Below are positions 1-7,946 of a stretch of DNA of 64,000 nt, one piece after another. The DNA comes from Streptomyces sp. cf386 (GTDB taxonomy: Bacteria > Actinomycetota > Actinomycetes > Streptomycetales > Streptomycetaceae): contig NZ_FNHV01000002.1 in the NCBI RefSeq assembly GCF_900103585.1, forward strand, positions 734,078 to 798,077. Reading direction: 5' to 3'. Position 1 is the first letter of the stretch, and each line of letters starts with the position of its first letter. A program made the position numbers and the translations under genes. The notes under the pieces were generated by a model. The model saw only the letters and a program-made list of their open reading frames with translations. It had not been told where the DNA came from and made no database searches.

Positions 1-801
1 CTTCTGCTCGCGGTGTCCCCTGTCGCGTCGGCCGCCGAGCGGTGGTCCCTCGCGCCCTCGGGCGGCGGGCGACCGTCCTTCTACGGCGAGGGGCCGGCGG
101 GGACGGTCCTTGAGGACACGGTGTCCGTGACCAACCCGAGCGGCGCACCGGTCACGGTCCGACTGCACGGCACCGGTGTCACCTTCGAGGACGGCACCGT
201 GCGCGTCCCTGCCCGCACCCGCGCCGACGTTCCCTTCACGGTGGCCGTCCCGACCGCCGACCGCGCCGTCGAGATCGTCGCCCGCGACACGGACGGGGGC
301 GAACGGAGGGTGCGGGTCCAACTCCGGGTCACCGTCCCGGAGCTGTCGGCGCTGACCGTCGAGCGGGTGCGGGTGAACGGTGACCGCATCGCGTACGAGC
401 TGGTCAACCGCGGTACGACACCCATCGCCCCGAGGCTGGCCGTCCAGGCCGACGGCGTCTTCGGCCGGGTCCTCGACCGGGCCCCGCGCACCCTCCCCGT
501 CGCCCTGCCCCCGGGCAGCCGCACCGAGCTCACCGAGCCATGGCCCGACCGGCCCGCGCTCGACGCGGTCGACGTGCGGCTGACGGTGACGGCGGCGGGC
601 GGGGTGAGCGACACGGCGGTGGCGTCGGCGCGGTTCGTGCCGTGGGGTGCGGTGACGGGGGTCGCGGGGGTGATGGCGGCGGCGGGCGCCTTCTTCGTCG
701 TACGACATCGAAGGCGACGCCGTACGGCATTCGGCGGCGAGCCCGCCGGAACCGGACAACCACCCCAGAAGGAAGCCGAGTTGACGGGAGCGGGGACGTG
801 A
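1..801 (+). CDS. WxL/DUF916-like secreted membrane-anchored protein (5' end cut by window)
   Basis: The reading frame is open from base 1. The first codons encode the end of a signal peptide (LLLAVSPVASA, then AERW), so the true start lies just upstream and the GTG at 13 is not the start. The mature part has two beta-rich domains: an N-terminal one of about 100 residues resembling the WxL-interacting DUF916 peptidoglycan-binding domain (VTNPSGAPVTVRLHGTG), then a second Ig-like domain. A C-terminal membrane helix (residues near VTGVAGVMAAAGAFFVV) is followed by an Arg-rich cytoplasmic tail. The stop overlaps the GTG of the next gene by 4 bases, so the two are translationally coupled. The family assignment is by pattern; a role in the cell wall is inferred from the neighbours. 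Confidence 0.75.
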   Translation, partial: LLLAVSPVASAAERWSLAPSGGGRPSFYGEGPAGTVLEDTVSVTNPSGAPVTVRLHGTGVTFEDGTVRVPARTRADVPFTVAVPTADRAVEIVARDTDGGERRVRVQLRVTVPELSALTVERVRVNGDRIAYELVNRGTTPIAPRLAVQADGVFGRVLDRAPRTLPVALPPGSRTELTEPWPDRPALDAVDVRLTVTAAGGVSDTAVASARFVPWGAVTGVAGVMAAAGAFFVVRHRRRRRTAFGGEPAGTGQPPQKEAELTGAGT

Positions 802-1904
802 GCGGCAGGGGCAGGGTGCGCATGGCTGTGTTGCCGGCCGTGCTGGCGGTGCTGGCGCTGCTGCTGGCGCCGGCTCCTGCCATGGCCGCCGATCCGCCCG
901 CCGTGAAGCTCTCCAAGTCGCAGGCGGGGACGGGCGGTTCGATCACCGTCACCGGCAGCGGCTGGCGGTCGAAGGCGCTGCTGATGATCCTGGTCTGCGG
1001 CCAGTCCGTGCCGTCGAGCGGCGTGACCGGTGGCACCAACTCCTGCGCCAACGCGGACGGCAGGGCCGTGACGACGGACGCCGAGGGGCGCTTCAGCCGG
1101 AAGCTGCCGGTGGCCGAGCCGCCCGTGCCGTGCCCGTGCGTGGTGCACGTGGCGACGGTGACCGGGGCGAAGGCCGAGGCCGACGCGATCTTCCAGGTGG
1201 CCGGGCACGCGGTCGAGCCGCTGCCCGCTGAACCGGCGGGCGGACGCCTGTCGGTCCTCACGGACACCCGCCTCGACGGCTCCGGCGGTCTGCTGACCTG
1301 GTTCGGCGCACCGCCGGCACGGACGCTGGTGTTCACGGTGGGCAATGTCGGTACCTCGCCCGTCAAGAACCCGGTCTTCCAGGTCGGCACCTCCCACGGC
1401 GTGTTCGCCCCTCAATGGGAGGAACAGCAGTGGCGCGGCACGATCCAGCCGGGCAAGAAGGCACGGATCGAATTGCCGGTGGAACTCGCCGCCGGGGCGC
1501 ACGGTGACTACACGGTCTCCCTGAAGTACGGCGGCAAGGTGATGGCGGAGCAACCCTGGGGCGTGGGCCGGCCCTGGGGCGTGACGCTGTTCTGGGTGCT
1601 GGTCTGCCTGGTCGTACCGGCGGCTCTGTTCCGCGTCGGGATGGCGGTGGTGGACCGGGTACGGCCGCGGCAGACGTCGCGGCGCCGTGGTTTCCGCATG
1701 CCCGAAGTGGCCCTGCGCATCCCGGGGTTGAGGCCCCGGGAGGAGGCGAAGCACGCCGCCTCCGCTCCCACGACCCTGCCGTGGTTCACCCCGGACAACG
1801 ACCCGGGCACGGCCGGTCGGCTCTCCGCACCGCACGACGACAGCCCGACGAGTCCCACGGATCCGCCGGGTCCTACGGCTCCGACCAGGAAGGGATCCAC
1901 GTGA
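798..1904 (+). CDS. Secreted protein with neocarzinostatin-like N-domain and C-terminal membrane helix
   Basis: This 368-residue protein starts at a GTG that overlaps the preceding stop (GTGA). That start was chosen because it begins right before a signal peptide ending near APAMAA. Residues about 38-140 form a beta domain with paired cysteines (LVCGQ, NSCAN, CPCVV) like the neocarzinostatin-type fold (VKLSKSQAGTGGSITVTGSGW). A second beta domain (about 160-250) contains FTVGNVGTSPVKNPVFQVG. One membrane helix near residue 260 (TLFWVLVCLVVPAALF) is followed by a basic, Pro/Ser/Thr-rich cytoplasmic tail. It is the middle gene of a coupled trio and shares the GTGA overlap on both sides. The exact function is unknown; it is probably a partner of the flanking wall proteins. 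Confidence 0.75.
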   Translation: MSGRGRVRMAVLPAVLAVLALLLAPAPAMAADPPAVKLSKSQAGTGGSITVTGSGWRSKALLMILVCGQSVPSSGVTGGTNSCANADGRAVTTDAEGRFSRKLPVAEPPVPCPCVVHVATVTGAKAEADAIFQVAGHAVEPLPAEPAGGRLSVLTDTRLDGSGGLLTWFGAPPARTLVFTVGNVGTSPVKNPVFQVGTSHGVFAPQWEEQQWRGTIQPGKKARIELPVELAAGAHGDYTVSLKYGGKVMAEQPWGVGRPWGVTLFWVLVCLVVPAALFRVGMAVVDRVRPRQTSRRRGFRMPEVALRIPGLRPREEAKHAASAPTTLPWFTPDNDPGTAGRLSAPHDDSPTSPTDPPGPTAPTRKGST

Positions 1905-3295
1905 GCAAGCGAAGGAGAGTCACACCGGTCGGCCCTCGGCGCCCCCGGAGAGCGACCGCGGCGGGCGCCGCCCTGATGCTCGGCGGCGCGGGCGTGCTGC
2001 TCGGCGTGGCCGCGGCACCCGCGCAGGCGGCCGAGGTGTCGTACGCGACCGAGTGCATACCGCCCGCCATCTCCGGACTGCCGCCGGTCCAGGGCACGAC
2101 CAAGGTGGAGATCACCGCGCCCGCCGAGGCGAAGGTCGGCGACGAGGTGGAGGTCGTCTGGAAGCTCGTCCAGGCGGCGTCCAAGAACCCGAACATCCTC
2201 GACCTGGAGCAGAACACGGTCCAGCCGACGGGCACCTTGAAGGCGGCCGGTGCGCAGACGGCGGACATCGCGATGCAGGGGCCGCGCGAGAACCCGCCGA
2301 TCCCCAAGAACACCGACATGAAGCTGTCCGACATGAAGGGCAAGCTGAAGCTGACGGCGCCGGGCGAGGTGACCCTGACGCCGGACGCGTACAACATCAA
2401 CGTCAACAAGCCGATCTCGACGGACACCAAGTGCACGCCGAAGGAGACGGTGCAGAAGGCGGCGACGATCAAGGTGACGGACGGGGGCGGGAACTCGGGC
2501 GGTACGACGGGTGGGCTGCCGACGGTGATCCCGACGCTGCCGACGGGTGTGCCGACCGATCTGCCGACCGGCCTGCCGACGGGCTCTTCGAGCCCGACTC
2601 CGTCGCCGAGTGAGAGCGAGACGGGCGGGGACGCCGGTGGTTCCAGCACCGGTGGTGGCGGCGACAGCGGTCAGACCGACTTCACCGGCAAAGAGGTCCA
2701 GGTCCCGTACGAGTGCAAGACGCCCATCGGCGACAAGGAGGCGACCTCGCCGGTCCAGATCAACGCCAAGAAGAACGGCGGGAGTTTCGACCTGACGGTC
2801 CAGTTCAAGAAGTCGGTGATGGACAGCCCCGCCGACATCCCCAAGGACTCCGTCAAGCCGTCGATGGAGGTCGTCCTGGGCGGCGTCGACAAGGGCACGG
2901 TCCATGTCGAGGGGCCGACCAACTCCGAGGCCATCAAGTCGGGCGACCCGATCGAGATCCCGGACCTCACGGGCACGTACAAGCCGGGGGCGAGCGGGGA
3001 GTCGACGCTGTCGCCGGGTGTCCTGACGATCGAGGCCCTGGGTACGACGACGACGTGCACGCCGGCCAAGTCGGAGGTGTCGTTGACGCTGGACACGACC
3101 GAGCAGGCGAGTGGGGCGTCCGGTGGCGGCTCGGCGGCGGGCGGTTCCGCGGGAGGTTCGTCCACGGACGGCGGCTTGGCGGCGACCGGCGCGGAGGACC
3201 AGGGCTCGCTGAAGGCCCTGGGCCTGGTGGCGGGTACGGCGCTGCTGCTGGGTGGCGCGGTGTTCACGTTCATGCCGGGGCGGCGTCTGCGGTAG
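1901..3295 (+). CDS. Surface protein with LAATG sortase E sorting signal
   Basis: The 464-residue product starts at GTG overlapping the previous stop. It has a signal peptide (basic KRRRVTP..., cleavage near AQAAEV). Two related Cys-containing beta domains follow, about residues 40-190 (YATECIPP ... CTPKE) and 265-400 (VPYECKTPIG ... CTPAK), separated by a low-complexity Thr/Pro/Gly/Ser linker. They look like an internal duplication, possibly the DUF6801-type fold. The C-terminus carries LAATG at residue 426, a hydrophobic stretch and RRLR, which is the layout of class E sortase substrates in Streptomyces (LAxTG motif). It is probably covalently attached to peptidoglycan. It is the last gene of the operon, and the two upstream proteins with membrane anchors may assist its display. 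Confidence 0.8.
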   Translation: MSKRRRVTPVGPRRPRRATAAGAALMLGGAGVLLGVAAAPAQAAEVSYATECIPPAISGLPPVQGTTKVEITAPAEAKVGDEVEVVWKLVQAASKNPNILDLEQNTVQPTGTLKAAGAQTADIAMQGPRENPPIPKNTDMKLSDMKGKLKLTAPGEVTLTPDAYNINVNKPISTDTKCTPKETVQKAATIKVTDGGGNSGGTTGGLPTVIPTLPTGVPTDLPTGLPTGSSSPTPSPSESETGGDAGGSSTGGGGDSGQTDFTGKEVQVPYECKTPIGDKEATSPVQINAKKNGGSFDLTVQFKKSVMDSPADIPKDSVKPSMEVVLGGVDKGTVHVEGPTNSEAIKSGDPIEIPDLTGTYKPGASGESTLSPGVLTIEALGTTTTCTPAKSEVSLTLDTTEQASGASGGGSAAGGSAGGSSTDGGLAATGAEDQGSLKALGLVAGTALLLGGAVFTFMPGRRLR

Positions 3296-3332
3296 CGCTC
3301 CGCTGGTGGTGCCGGGAAGGGGCGTCGGGTGT

Positions 3333-3383
3333 CTGCGGGTCCGTTGTGGCTGGTCGCGCAGTTCCCCGCGCCCCTTAGGGGCG
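3333..3383 (+). repeat. Dispersed 51-bp intergenic repeat ending in a hairpin, copy 1
   Basis: The stretch contains CTGGTCGCGCAGTTCCCCG and ends in the hairpin CGCCCC-TTA-GGGGCG (3369-3383). A second copy, differing only at a couple of positions, is at 16183-16234. Both sit just after a plus-strand gene and directly before the stop of a minus-strand gene. The hairpin probably works as a bidirectional terminator between the convergent genes. Confidence 0.75.
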
Positions 3384-3385
3384 GG

Positions 3386-3571
3386 TCAGTGGTCCAGGCG
3401 TAGGTGCGAGCGCATCATCACGTTCGCGTCGGCCACCGCGCTGTAGTCGTACGCGGTGCGTGCGGCGGCCCGTCGTGCCGCGAGGTCCCGGCAGGAGTCG
3501 CAGCCGGCCACGGGGACGGGTGAGCGGCTCACGTCGAACGAGGGCCTCGACCGGGGCGGTGGCTGGGTCAC
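3386..3571 (-). CDS. Small CxxC-type conserved Streptomyces protein (third of a coupled trio)
   Basis: The 61-residue product starts at a GTG (3571) that overlaps the stop of the upstream small gene (GTGA); longer in-frame extensions would run through that gene. It contains VPVAGCDSCRDLAARRAAA followed by a helical segment and NVMMRSH. From memory, small proteins with this GCDxC plus helix pattern are common in Streptomyces next to XRE/DUF397 pairs. The two cysteines could bind metal, but only one CxxC pair is present. Function is unknown. It is expressed away from the XRE regulator at 4096, together with the two other overlapping genes upstream. Confidence 0.65.
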   Translation of the reverse strand: MTQPPPRSRPSFDVSRSPVPVAGCDSCRDLAARRAAARTAYDYSAVADANVMMRSHLRLDH

Positions 3572-3744
3572 CGCGTACACCCCCGTCCGACGCTCCAGTG
3601 CTCCCGCAACTCCCGTTCGCAGGCGCTGGCCTCGGTGGTCCGGCCCGCCTCTCGTGCCGCGTCCCGCTGGGCCGTTAACGCCCCGCACACGTCACACGTG
3701 GGCGGCGGTGGGGGCGCCGCCGCCCATGCCGCACGTGTGGTCAC
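3568..3744 (-). CDS. Small CxxC-type protein (second of a coupled trio)
   Basis: The 58-residue product begins at a GTG (3744) that overlaps the stop of the gene before it, and its own TGA overlaps the next GTG. After a short Pro-rich start it has CDVCGALTAQRDAAREAG and an Arg/Glu helix containing ECEREL-like residues (ACERELREH). The pattern (CxxC, then RDxAR, then charged helix) parallels the 61-residue protein downstream, so the two may be paralogues. A longer frame starting at 3912 exists, but its GTG would sit directly on the AAGGAG ribosome-binding site, so it was not used. Function unknown. Confidence 0.6.
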   Translation of the reverse strand: MTTRAAWAAAPPPPPTCDVCGALTAQRDAAREAGRTTEASACERELREHWSVGRGCTR

Positions 3745-3905
3745 GCGGACCACCGCGCGAGCGCCGACTCCATCGCCCGCAGCACGGTGGGCGTCGGCCG
3801 CGCCCAGCCGCCGCTCGGCGCCCAGGCGGCGGGGGACGGGGCGCGGTTCGGGCCGTGCGGGCGGGTGCGGCGCGGGAGTCGGGGGAGCGTCGTGGGCGTG
3901 ATCAT
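3741..3905 (-). CDS. Small hypothetical protein (first of a coupled trio)
   Basis: A 54-residue ORF starts at ATG 3905, with AAGGAG six bases upstream, the best-placed ribosome-binding site of this cluster. The product starts MITPTTLPRLPRR and contains AAWAPSGGWARPTP before a short helix (VLRAMESALARW). Its stop TGA overlaps the GTG of the next gene. It is too short for most gene callers and lies in a different frame from the 345-base minus-strand ORF that covers it. The overlap chain is the main evidence that it is real. Function is unknown; the position suggests a partner of the XRE/DUF397 pair on the other strand. Confidence 0.55.
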   Translation of the reverse strand: MITPTTLPRLPRRTRPHGPNRAPSPAAWAPSGGWARPTPTVLRAMESALARWSA

Positions 3906-4095
3906 GGCTCACTCCTTGAGGGGCGATTCAGGGGAACGCCTGTGCTGAACGCATCCGCTGGATTACGGTGCGTGTTCAGGTGCAGATACGAGCATGCCGT
4001 GAACGGAGTGCGAAATGGCTGCTGGGACGCGCTAGTTCCACGCTCGGCCTGCCAAATTCCACAAATTCCACAGCCGGGCGGACGGGGAGGACAGG

Positions 4096-4932
4096 GTGCC
4101 GCAGCGACGGACGGTGACGAGCCGCAGCCAGGAGCCGCGACGGCGGTTCGCGGAGGAGGTACGGGCGCTGCGCGAGCGGAGCGGGGTGAGCCTCCGGGAG
4201 CTTGCGGATCAGCTGGGCTGGGACTGGTCGACCCTGGGGAAGCTGGAGCGGGGTCAGACGCTGGGCAGCCCTGAGGTGGTGCAGGCGTTGGACGCGTATC
4301 ACGGGACGCCGGGGTTGTTGCTGGCGTTGTGGGAGCTGGCGGTCGCGGATCCGACTCAGTTCAAGGAGCAGTACCGCAGGTACATGTTGCTGGAGGCCGA
4401 GGCGGAAAGCCTGTGGCACTTCGGCGTCACCCGAGTGCCGGGCATGCTTCAGACCAGGGGATACGCGACTGAGGTCCTCGCGGCAGGCGATATCGAGGGG
4501 GACGGCCTCGTCCAGCAGGTGGAAGCGCGACTCGGTCGTGCAGAGTTACTGATGGGGGACGGCGGCCCGCGCCTCCGCACCATCCTGTACGAGGCGGTGC
4601 TGCGCATGGCGTTGCGTGACCCGGCGGCGTGGCGCGAGCAACTGGAGCACCTCCTGGAGGCCGCCGAGCATCCGAGGATCACGATCCAGGTGCTGCCGTT
4701 CAGCGCCGGACCATGCGTCCTGGATGGCACGCACGTGATGTTCCTGCGGATGGCCGACGGGCGTACCGTGGCCTACACGGAGACCGCTTATCGGGGCGAA
4801 CTGATCGAGGAAGCAAGCCAAGTTGGGCGGTTGCAACTCGCATACGATTCGATGCGCGACCTGGCGCTGTCACCGGCCGAGTCGCTGAAGTTCATCGGGC
4901 AGATGCTGGAGGAAGCACCGTGCGATCCATAG
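4096..4932 (+). CDS. XRE-family regulator with DUF5753 (Scr1-type antitoxin-like)
   Basis: The 278-residue product has an N-terminal helix-turn-helix (about residues 17-70: FAEEVRALRERSGVSLRELA, WSTLGKLERGQ). A DUF5753 domain follows (about 95-270), with the diagnostic FGVTRVPGMLQTRGYA and VQQVEARLGRA segments. This is the standard architecture of the abundant Streptomyces regulators paired with a DUF397 protein, and some pairs are described as toxin-antitoxin-like. Its stop lies 13 bases inside the next gene, which encodes that DUF397 partner. It presumably controls its own locus and possibly the divergent trio of small genes; the 190-bp gap between them would hold both promoters. Confidence 0.9.
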   Translation: MPQRRTVTSRSQEPRRRFAEEVRALRERSGVSLRELADQLGWDWSTLGKLERGQTLGSPEVVQALDAYHGTPGLLLALWELAVADPTQFKEQYRRYMLLEAEAESLWHFGVTRVPGMLQTRGYATEVLAAGDIEGDGLVQQVEARLGRAELLMGDGGPRLRTILYEAVLRMALRDPAAWREQLEHLLEAAEHPRITIQVLPFSAGPCVLDGTHVMFLRMADGRTVAYTETAYRGELIEEASQVGRLQLAYDSMRDLALSPAESLKFIGQMLEEAPCDP

Positions 4933-5210
4933 ACCTGAACGGCGTGACGTGGCGCAGGAGCAGCTACAGCAACTCGGACGGCGGCGAGTGCGTTGAGGTC
5001 TCCGACGACCTCCTGGCCGGGGCCTCGTGGCGCAAGAGCAGCTACAGCAACCCGGACGGCGGCCAGTGCCTCGAAGTCGCCGACAACCTCCCCACCCCCC
5101 TCGTCCCCGTCCGTGACTCCAAGAACCCCGACGGCCCCGCCCTGATCCTCCCGGCGACCGCCTGGGCCTCCTTCGTCACGGCCGTACGACACGACGAGCT
5201 GCCGAACTGA
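4920..5210 (+). CDS. DUF397 protein with a duplicated N-terminal half
   Basis: The 96-residue product starts at a GTG 13 bases inside the XRE gene. DUF397 proteins normally carry one W(R/K)(R/K)SSYS-(x)-GG-x-CVEV segment. Here it occurs twice in tandem, as WRRSSYSNSDGGECVEV and WRKSSYSNPDGGQCLEV, followed by one copy of the C-terminal half (VPVRDSKNPDGPALILP, then WASFV). The first half ends abruptly at LLAGA, so a partial duplication of the N-terminal half is the simplest reading. It probably acts with the XRE/DUF5753 protein. The transcript ends at the hairpin at 5227-5264. Confidence 0.88.
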   Translation: MRSIDLNGVTWRRSSYSNSDGGECVEVSDDLLAGASWRKSSYSNPDGGQCLEVADNLPTPLVPVRDSKNPDGPALILPATAWASFVTAVRHDELPN

Positions 5211-5226
5211 CCTGATCCGCAAAAGC

Positions 5227-5264
5227 CGGAGGCCGCCGCACCATGCTCGGTGCGACGGCCTCCG
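5227..5264 (+). terminator. Bidirectional terminator between DUF397 gene and POT transporter
   Basis: Arms CGGAGGCCGCCGCACC and GGTGCGACGGCCTCCG pair over 16 bases with one mismatch around a 6-base loop. The hairpin lies between two convergent genes (stops at 5210 and 5288). Confidence 0.85.
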
Positions 5265-5287
5265 TCGGTTCAGCCCAGCCGCAGGCG

Positions 5288-6799
5288 CTACCGCACGTTG
5301 CCCATCAGGGCGCGGATCTTGCGGCCGGCCATCATGAAGGCCAGGCTGGCGGCGACGGCGATGATGGCCCACAGCGTGTAGTAGACCGCGTCGCCCAGCG
5401 GCGCGTTGAGCTTGGTGGTCCAGCCGTTGAGGGCGTTGCCCGTCGCGACGGCCAGGAACCACAGGCCCATGATCTGGCCCACGAACTGCTTCGGCGCCAG
5501 CTTCGTCGACAGGGACAGGCCCACCGGGGAGAGGCACATCTCGCCGAGGGTCTGCGCCAGGTAGACGCTCAGCAGCCAGAAGACGGTGACCTTGCCCGTG
5601 TCGCTGTTCGCGGCGGCGGCGCCGGCCAGGCCCATGATGCCGAACGAGCCACCGATGAGGAGCATCGCCAGGGCGAACTTCATGGGCGTGCTGGGCTCAC
5701 GGTTGCGCTTGGCCAGCTTGACCCACAGGGCGGCGAAGATCGGGGCGAGCACGATGACCATGGCCGGGTTCACCGACTGGTACCAGGACGCCGGGAACTC
5801 CCAGCCGCCGATCATGCGGTCGGTCTTGGTGTCCGCGAAGATCGTCAGCAGCGAACCGGACTGGTCGTAGATCATCCAGAACAGCACGGCGGTGGCGAAG
5901 AACCAGGCGAAGGCCTTGATCTTGGGCTTGTCCTCGGTGGTCAGGGCCGGGCTGCGGTACATCGTCACGAAGTAGACGATCGGGACCACGATGCCGAGGA
6001 TCGCGAGCACGTTGACGATGTGCTCGATGTCGTACGTACCCAGCGCGATGTCCGCGACCAGCGCGGCGACCGCGATGCCGCCCCACAGCGCGACCTTGCG
6101 CAGCGCGGTGCGCTTCTCCTCGGGGGAGGCCGGGGTGGCGGGCTCCTTGCCGATGTCGCCGAGGTGGCGGCCGCCGAGGACGTACTGGATGACGGCGAGG
6201 GTCATACCGACACCGGCGACACCGAAGCCGAGGTGCCAGTTGACGTTCTCGCCGAGGTAGCCGACGACCAGCGGGGCGGCCATGCCACCGATGTTGATCG
6301 CCATGTAGAAGAGCGTGAAGCCGGCGTCGCGGCGGGCGCTGGGCTGGCCCTCGTAGAGGCCGCCGACCATCGCGGAGATGTTCGGCTTCAGCAGGCCGGT
6401 GCCGATCGCGATCAGGCCGAGACCGCAGAAGAAGGCGATGTCCGCGGGGATCGCCAGCGTGAAGTGGCCGAGGGCGATGACGATGCCGCCGACGAGCACG
6501 GCCTTGCGGGCGCCCCAGAGGCGGTCCGCGACCCAGCCGCCGGGCATGGCGGCCATGTACACGACCGCGTTGTACACACCGTAGATCGAGGCGGCCAGGG
6601 CTTCCCGGCCCGCCAGGGGGCCGTCGAGGACGCCCGCGATCAAGTAGAGGACGAGGATGCCGCGCATCCCGTACCAGGAGAAACGCTCCCACATCTCCGT
6701 CATGAAGAGCGTGGCCATACCGCGGGGGTGGCCGAAGAAGGTCTTCTCGGAACCGGGGGTGCCCGGGGAGGCCGAGTCCTTCGTCAGGCTGGACGCCAT
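5288..6799 (-). CDS. POT/PTR2-family proton-dependent oligopeptide transporter
   Basis: The 503-residue polytopic membrane protein is related to DtpA/YdgR, which import di- and tripeptides with protons. The family signature EMWERFSWYGMRGILVLYL is near residue 33, followed by about 12 membrane helices and the second signature region (FYMAINIGG) near residue 160. The ATG at 6799 was chosen because AAGGA lies six bases upstream; the open frame extends further but with no start that has a ribosome-binding site. It is transcribed alone, divergently from the two-component system, with a 414-bp gap between them. Substrate specificity cannot be read from the sequence. Confidence 0.92.
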   Translation of the reverse strand: MASSLTKDSASPGTPGSEKTFFGHPRGMATLFMTEMWERFSWYGMRGILVLYLIAGVLDGPLAGREALAASIYGVYNAVVYMAAMPGGWVADRLWGARKAVLVGGIVIALGHFTLAIPADIAFFCGLGLIAIGTGLLKPNISAMVGGLYEGQPSARRDAGFTLFYMAINIGGMAAPLVVGYLGENVNWHLGFGVAGVGMTLAVIQYVLGGRHLGDIGKEPATPASPEEKRTALRKVALWGGIAVAALVADIALGTYDIEHIVNVLAILGIVVPIVYFVTMYRSPALTTEDKPKIKAFAWFFATAVLFWMIYDQSGSLLTIFADTKTDRMIGGWEFPASWYQSVNPAMVIVLAPIFAALWVKLAKRNREPSTPMKFALAMLLIGGSFGIMGLAGAAAANSDTGKVTVFWLLSVYLAQTLGEMCLSPVGLSLSTKLAPKQFVGQIMGLWFLAVATGNALNGWTTKLNAPLGDAVYYTLWAIIAVAASLAFMMAGRKIRALMGNVR

Positions 6800-7213
6800 G
6801 GTCGATCCTTGCTGGTCGGGACGCGCATCGACGTTGGGGGTCGCGCGCCCGGTGGGGGGCGGCCGGCTCCGGCGGGTTCGGCCGCCCGGCCACAGGTCAT
6901 TCCTTTTGATCCGCACACTGATCCGCACATAAAAGAGACCTTCAGCGTCAAATGCCGCCAAAGGTCCCCGCAGTGCTACAGGCGTAGAGTCACCATACGG
7001 CAGGACACGGCCGGATATGGAAGGACTTGAGACTGGGATCACAGGTGTCAAGGGAACCGCGGGCACCCTTTCCAAGGTCCTTTCCAGGATCCCACTTCAT
7101 TGGCATAGGTCTGTACCACAGCGATCGAAGGTAAGAGCCCGGTCAAAGGCCGGTAAGAATCAAGGGGTCCGATCACACCCCAGCTCTTGTCATGGGCGGA
7201 CTACCATCAGCTC
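6800..7213. other. Divergent promoter region, POT transporter / response regulator
   Basis: This 414-bp non-coding stretch must hold the promoters of both flanking genes. It is clearly less GC-rich than the coding DNA. The only recognisable site is the DasR-like palindrome at 7107-7118. No hairpin terminator or credible small gene was seen. Confidence 0.5.
7107..7118. promoter_or_regulatory. Candidate DasR (dre) operator
   Basis: The 12-mer AGGTCTGTACCA reads TGGTACAGACCT on the other strand. That differs at one base from the TGGTCCAGACCT repeat known from Streptomyces chitinase promoters, which DasR recognises. It lies about 95 bases before the response regulator and 310 bases before the peptide transporter. 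This rests on motif resemblance only. Confidence 0.3.
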
Positions 7214-7891
7214 ATGACCCGTGTACTGCTCGCCGAGGACGACGCGTCCATTTCGGAGCCGCTGGCCCGCGCACTGCGCCGGGAAGGGTACGAGGTCGAG
7301 GTGCGCGAGGACGGCCCCTCCGCGCTCGACGCCGGGAATCAGGGCGGCATCGACCTGGTCGTGCTGGACCTCGGCCTGCCCGGCATGGACGGTCTGGAGG
7401 TGGCTCGTCGGCTGCGTGCCGAGGGCCACGCCGTGCCGATCCTCATCCTCACCGCCCGCGCCGACGAGGTGGACACCGTCGTCGGCCTGGACGCCGGCGC
7501 AGACGACTACGTCACCAAGCCGTTCCGGCTCGCCGAGCTGCTCGCCCGGGTGCGGGCCCTGCTGCGGCGCGGCGCGGCCGAGCCGCAGCAGCCGCCGGCC
7601 ACGCACGGGGTGCGGATCGACGTCGAGTCGCACCGGGCGTGGATGGGCGACGAGGAACTCCAGCTCACGGCGAAGGAGTTCGACCTGCTGCGGGTGCTGG
7701 TGCGGGACGCCGGGCGGGTCGTCACCCGGGACCAGCTGATGCGGGAGGTCTGGGACACGACCTGGTGGTCGTCGACCAAGACGCTCGACATGCACATCTC
7801 CTGGCTGCGCAAGAAGCTCGGCGACGACGCGGCGAACCCCCGCTACATCGCCACGGTGCGGGGCGTGGGCTTCCGCTTCGAGAAGAGCTGA
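7214..7891 (+). CDS. OmpR-family response regulator
   Basis: The 225-residue protein has a receiver domain (residues 1-115) and a winged-helix DNA-binding domain (about 125-225). Acidic-pocket residues E8, D9, D10 and the phosphoacceptor D52 (VVLDLGLPGMDG) are present, as are LILTAR and the TKPF lysine. The effector domain has LTAKEFDLLRVL and the wing RGVGFRFE typical of OmpR/PhoB. The ATG at 7214 places the start at the usual MTRVLLAEDD; an ATG 27 bases upstream adds a non-family extension. The histidine kinase follows 55 bases later in the same direction and is its cognate sensor. Confidence 0.95.
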   Translation: MTRVLLAEDDASISEPLARALRREGYEVEVREDGPSALDAGNQGGIDLVVLDLGLPGMDGLEVARRLRAEGHAVPILILTARADEVDTVVGLDAGADDYVTKPFRLAELLARVRALLRRGAAEPQQPPATHGVRIDVESHRAWMGDEELQLTAKEFDLLRVLVRDAGRVVTRDQLMREVWDTTWWSSTKTLDMHISWLRKKLGDDAANPRYIATVRGVGFRFEKS

Positions 7892-7946
7892 GCTGAGCCT
7901 TCAGGGCCGTATCCGCCGACCAAGCCGCACACGTGAGTAACAGGAC

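Noticed and set aside
3568..3912. 114-residue minus-strand ORF starting MSHDHAHDAPP
   Set aside because: Its GTG is directly adjacent to AAGGAG, too close for initiation, while the ATG seven bases downstream is ideally spaced and opens the overlapping small-gene chain; only its 3' part (from 3744) is kept.
5243..7030. 595-codon plus-strand ORF antisense to the POT transporter
   Set aside because: The product is a His/Asp/Gly-rich low-complexity chain without family features. The opposite strand encodes a clear POT transporter; such mirror ORFs are normal in GC-rich DNA.
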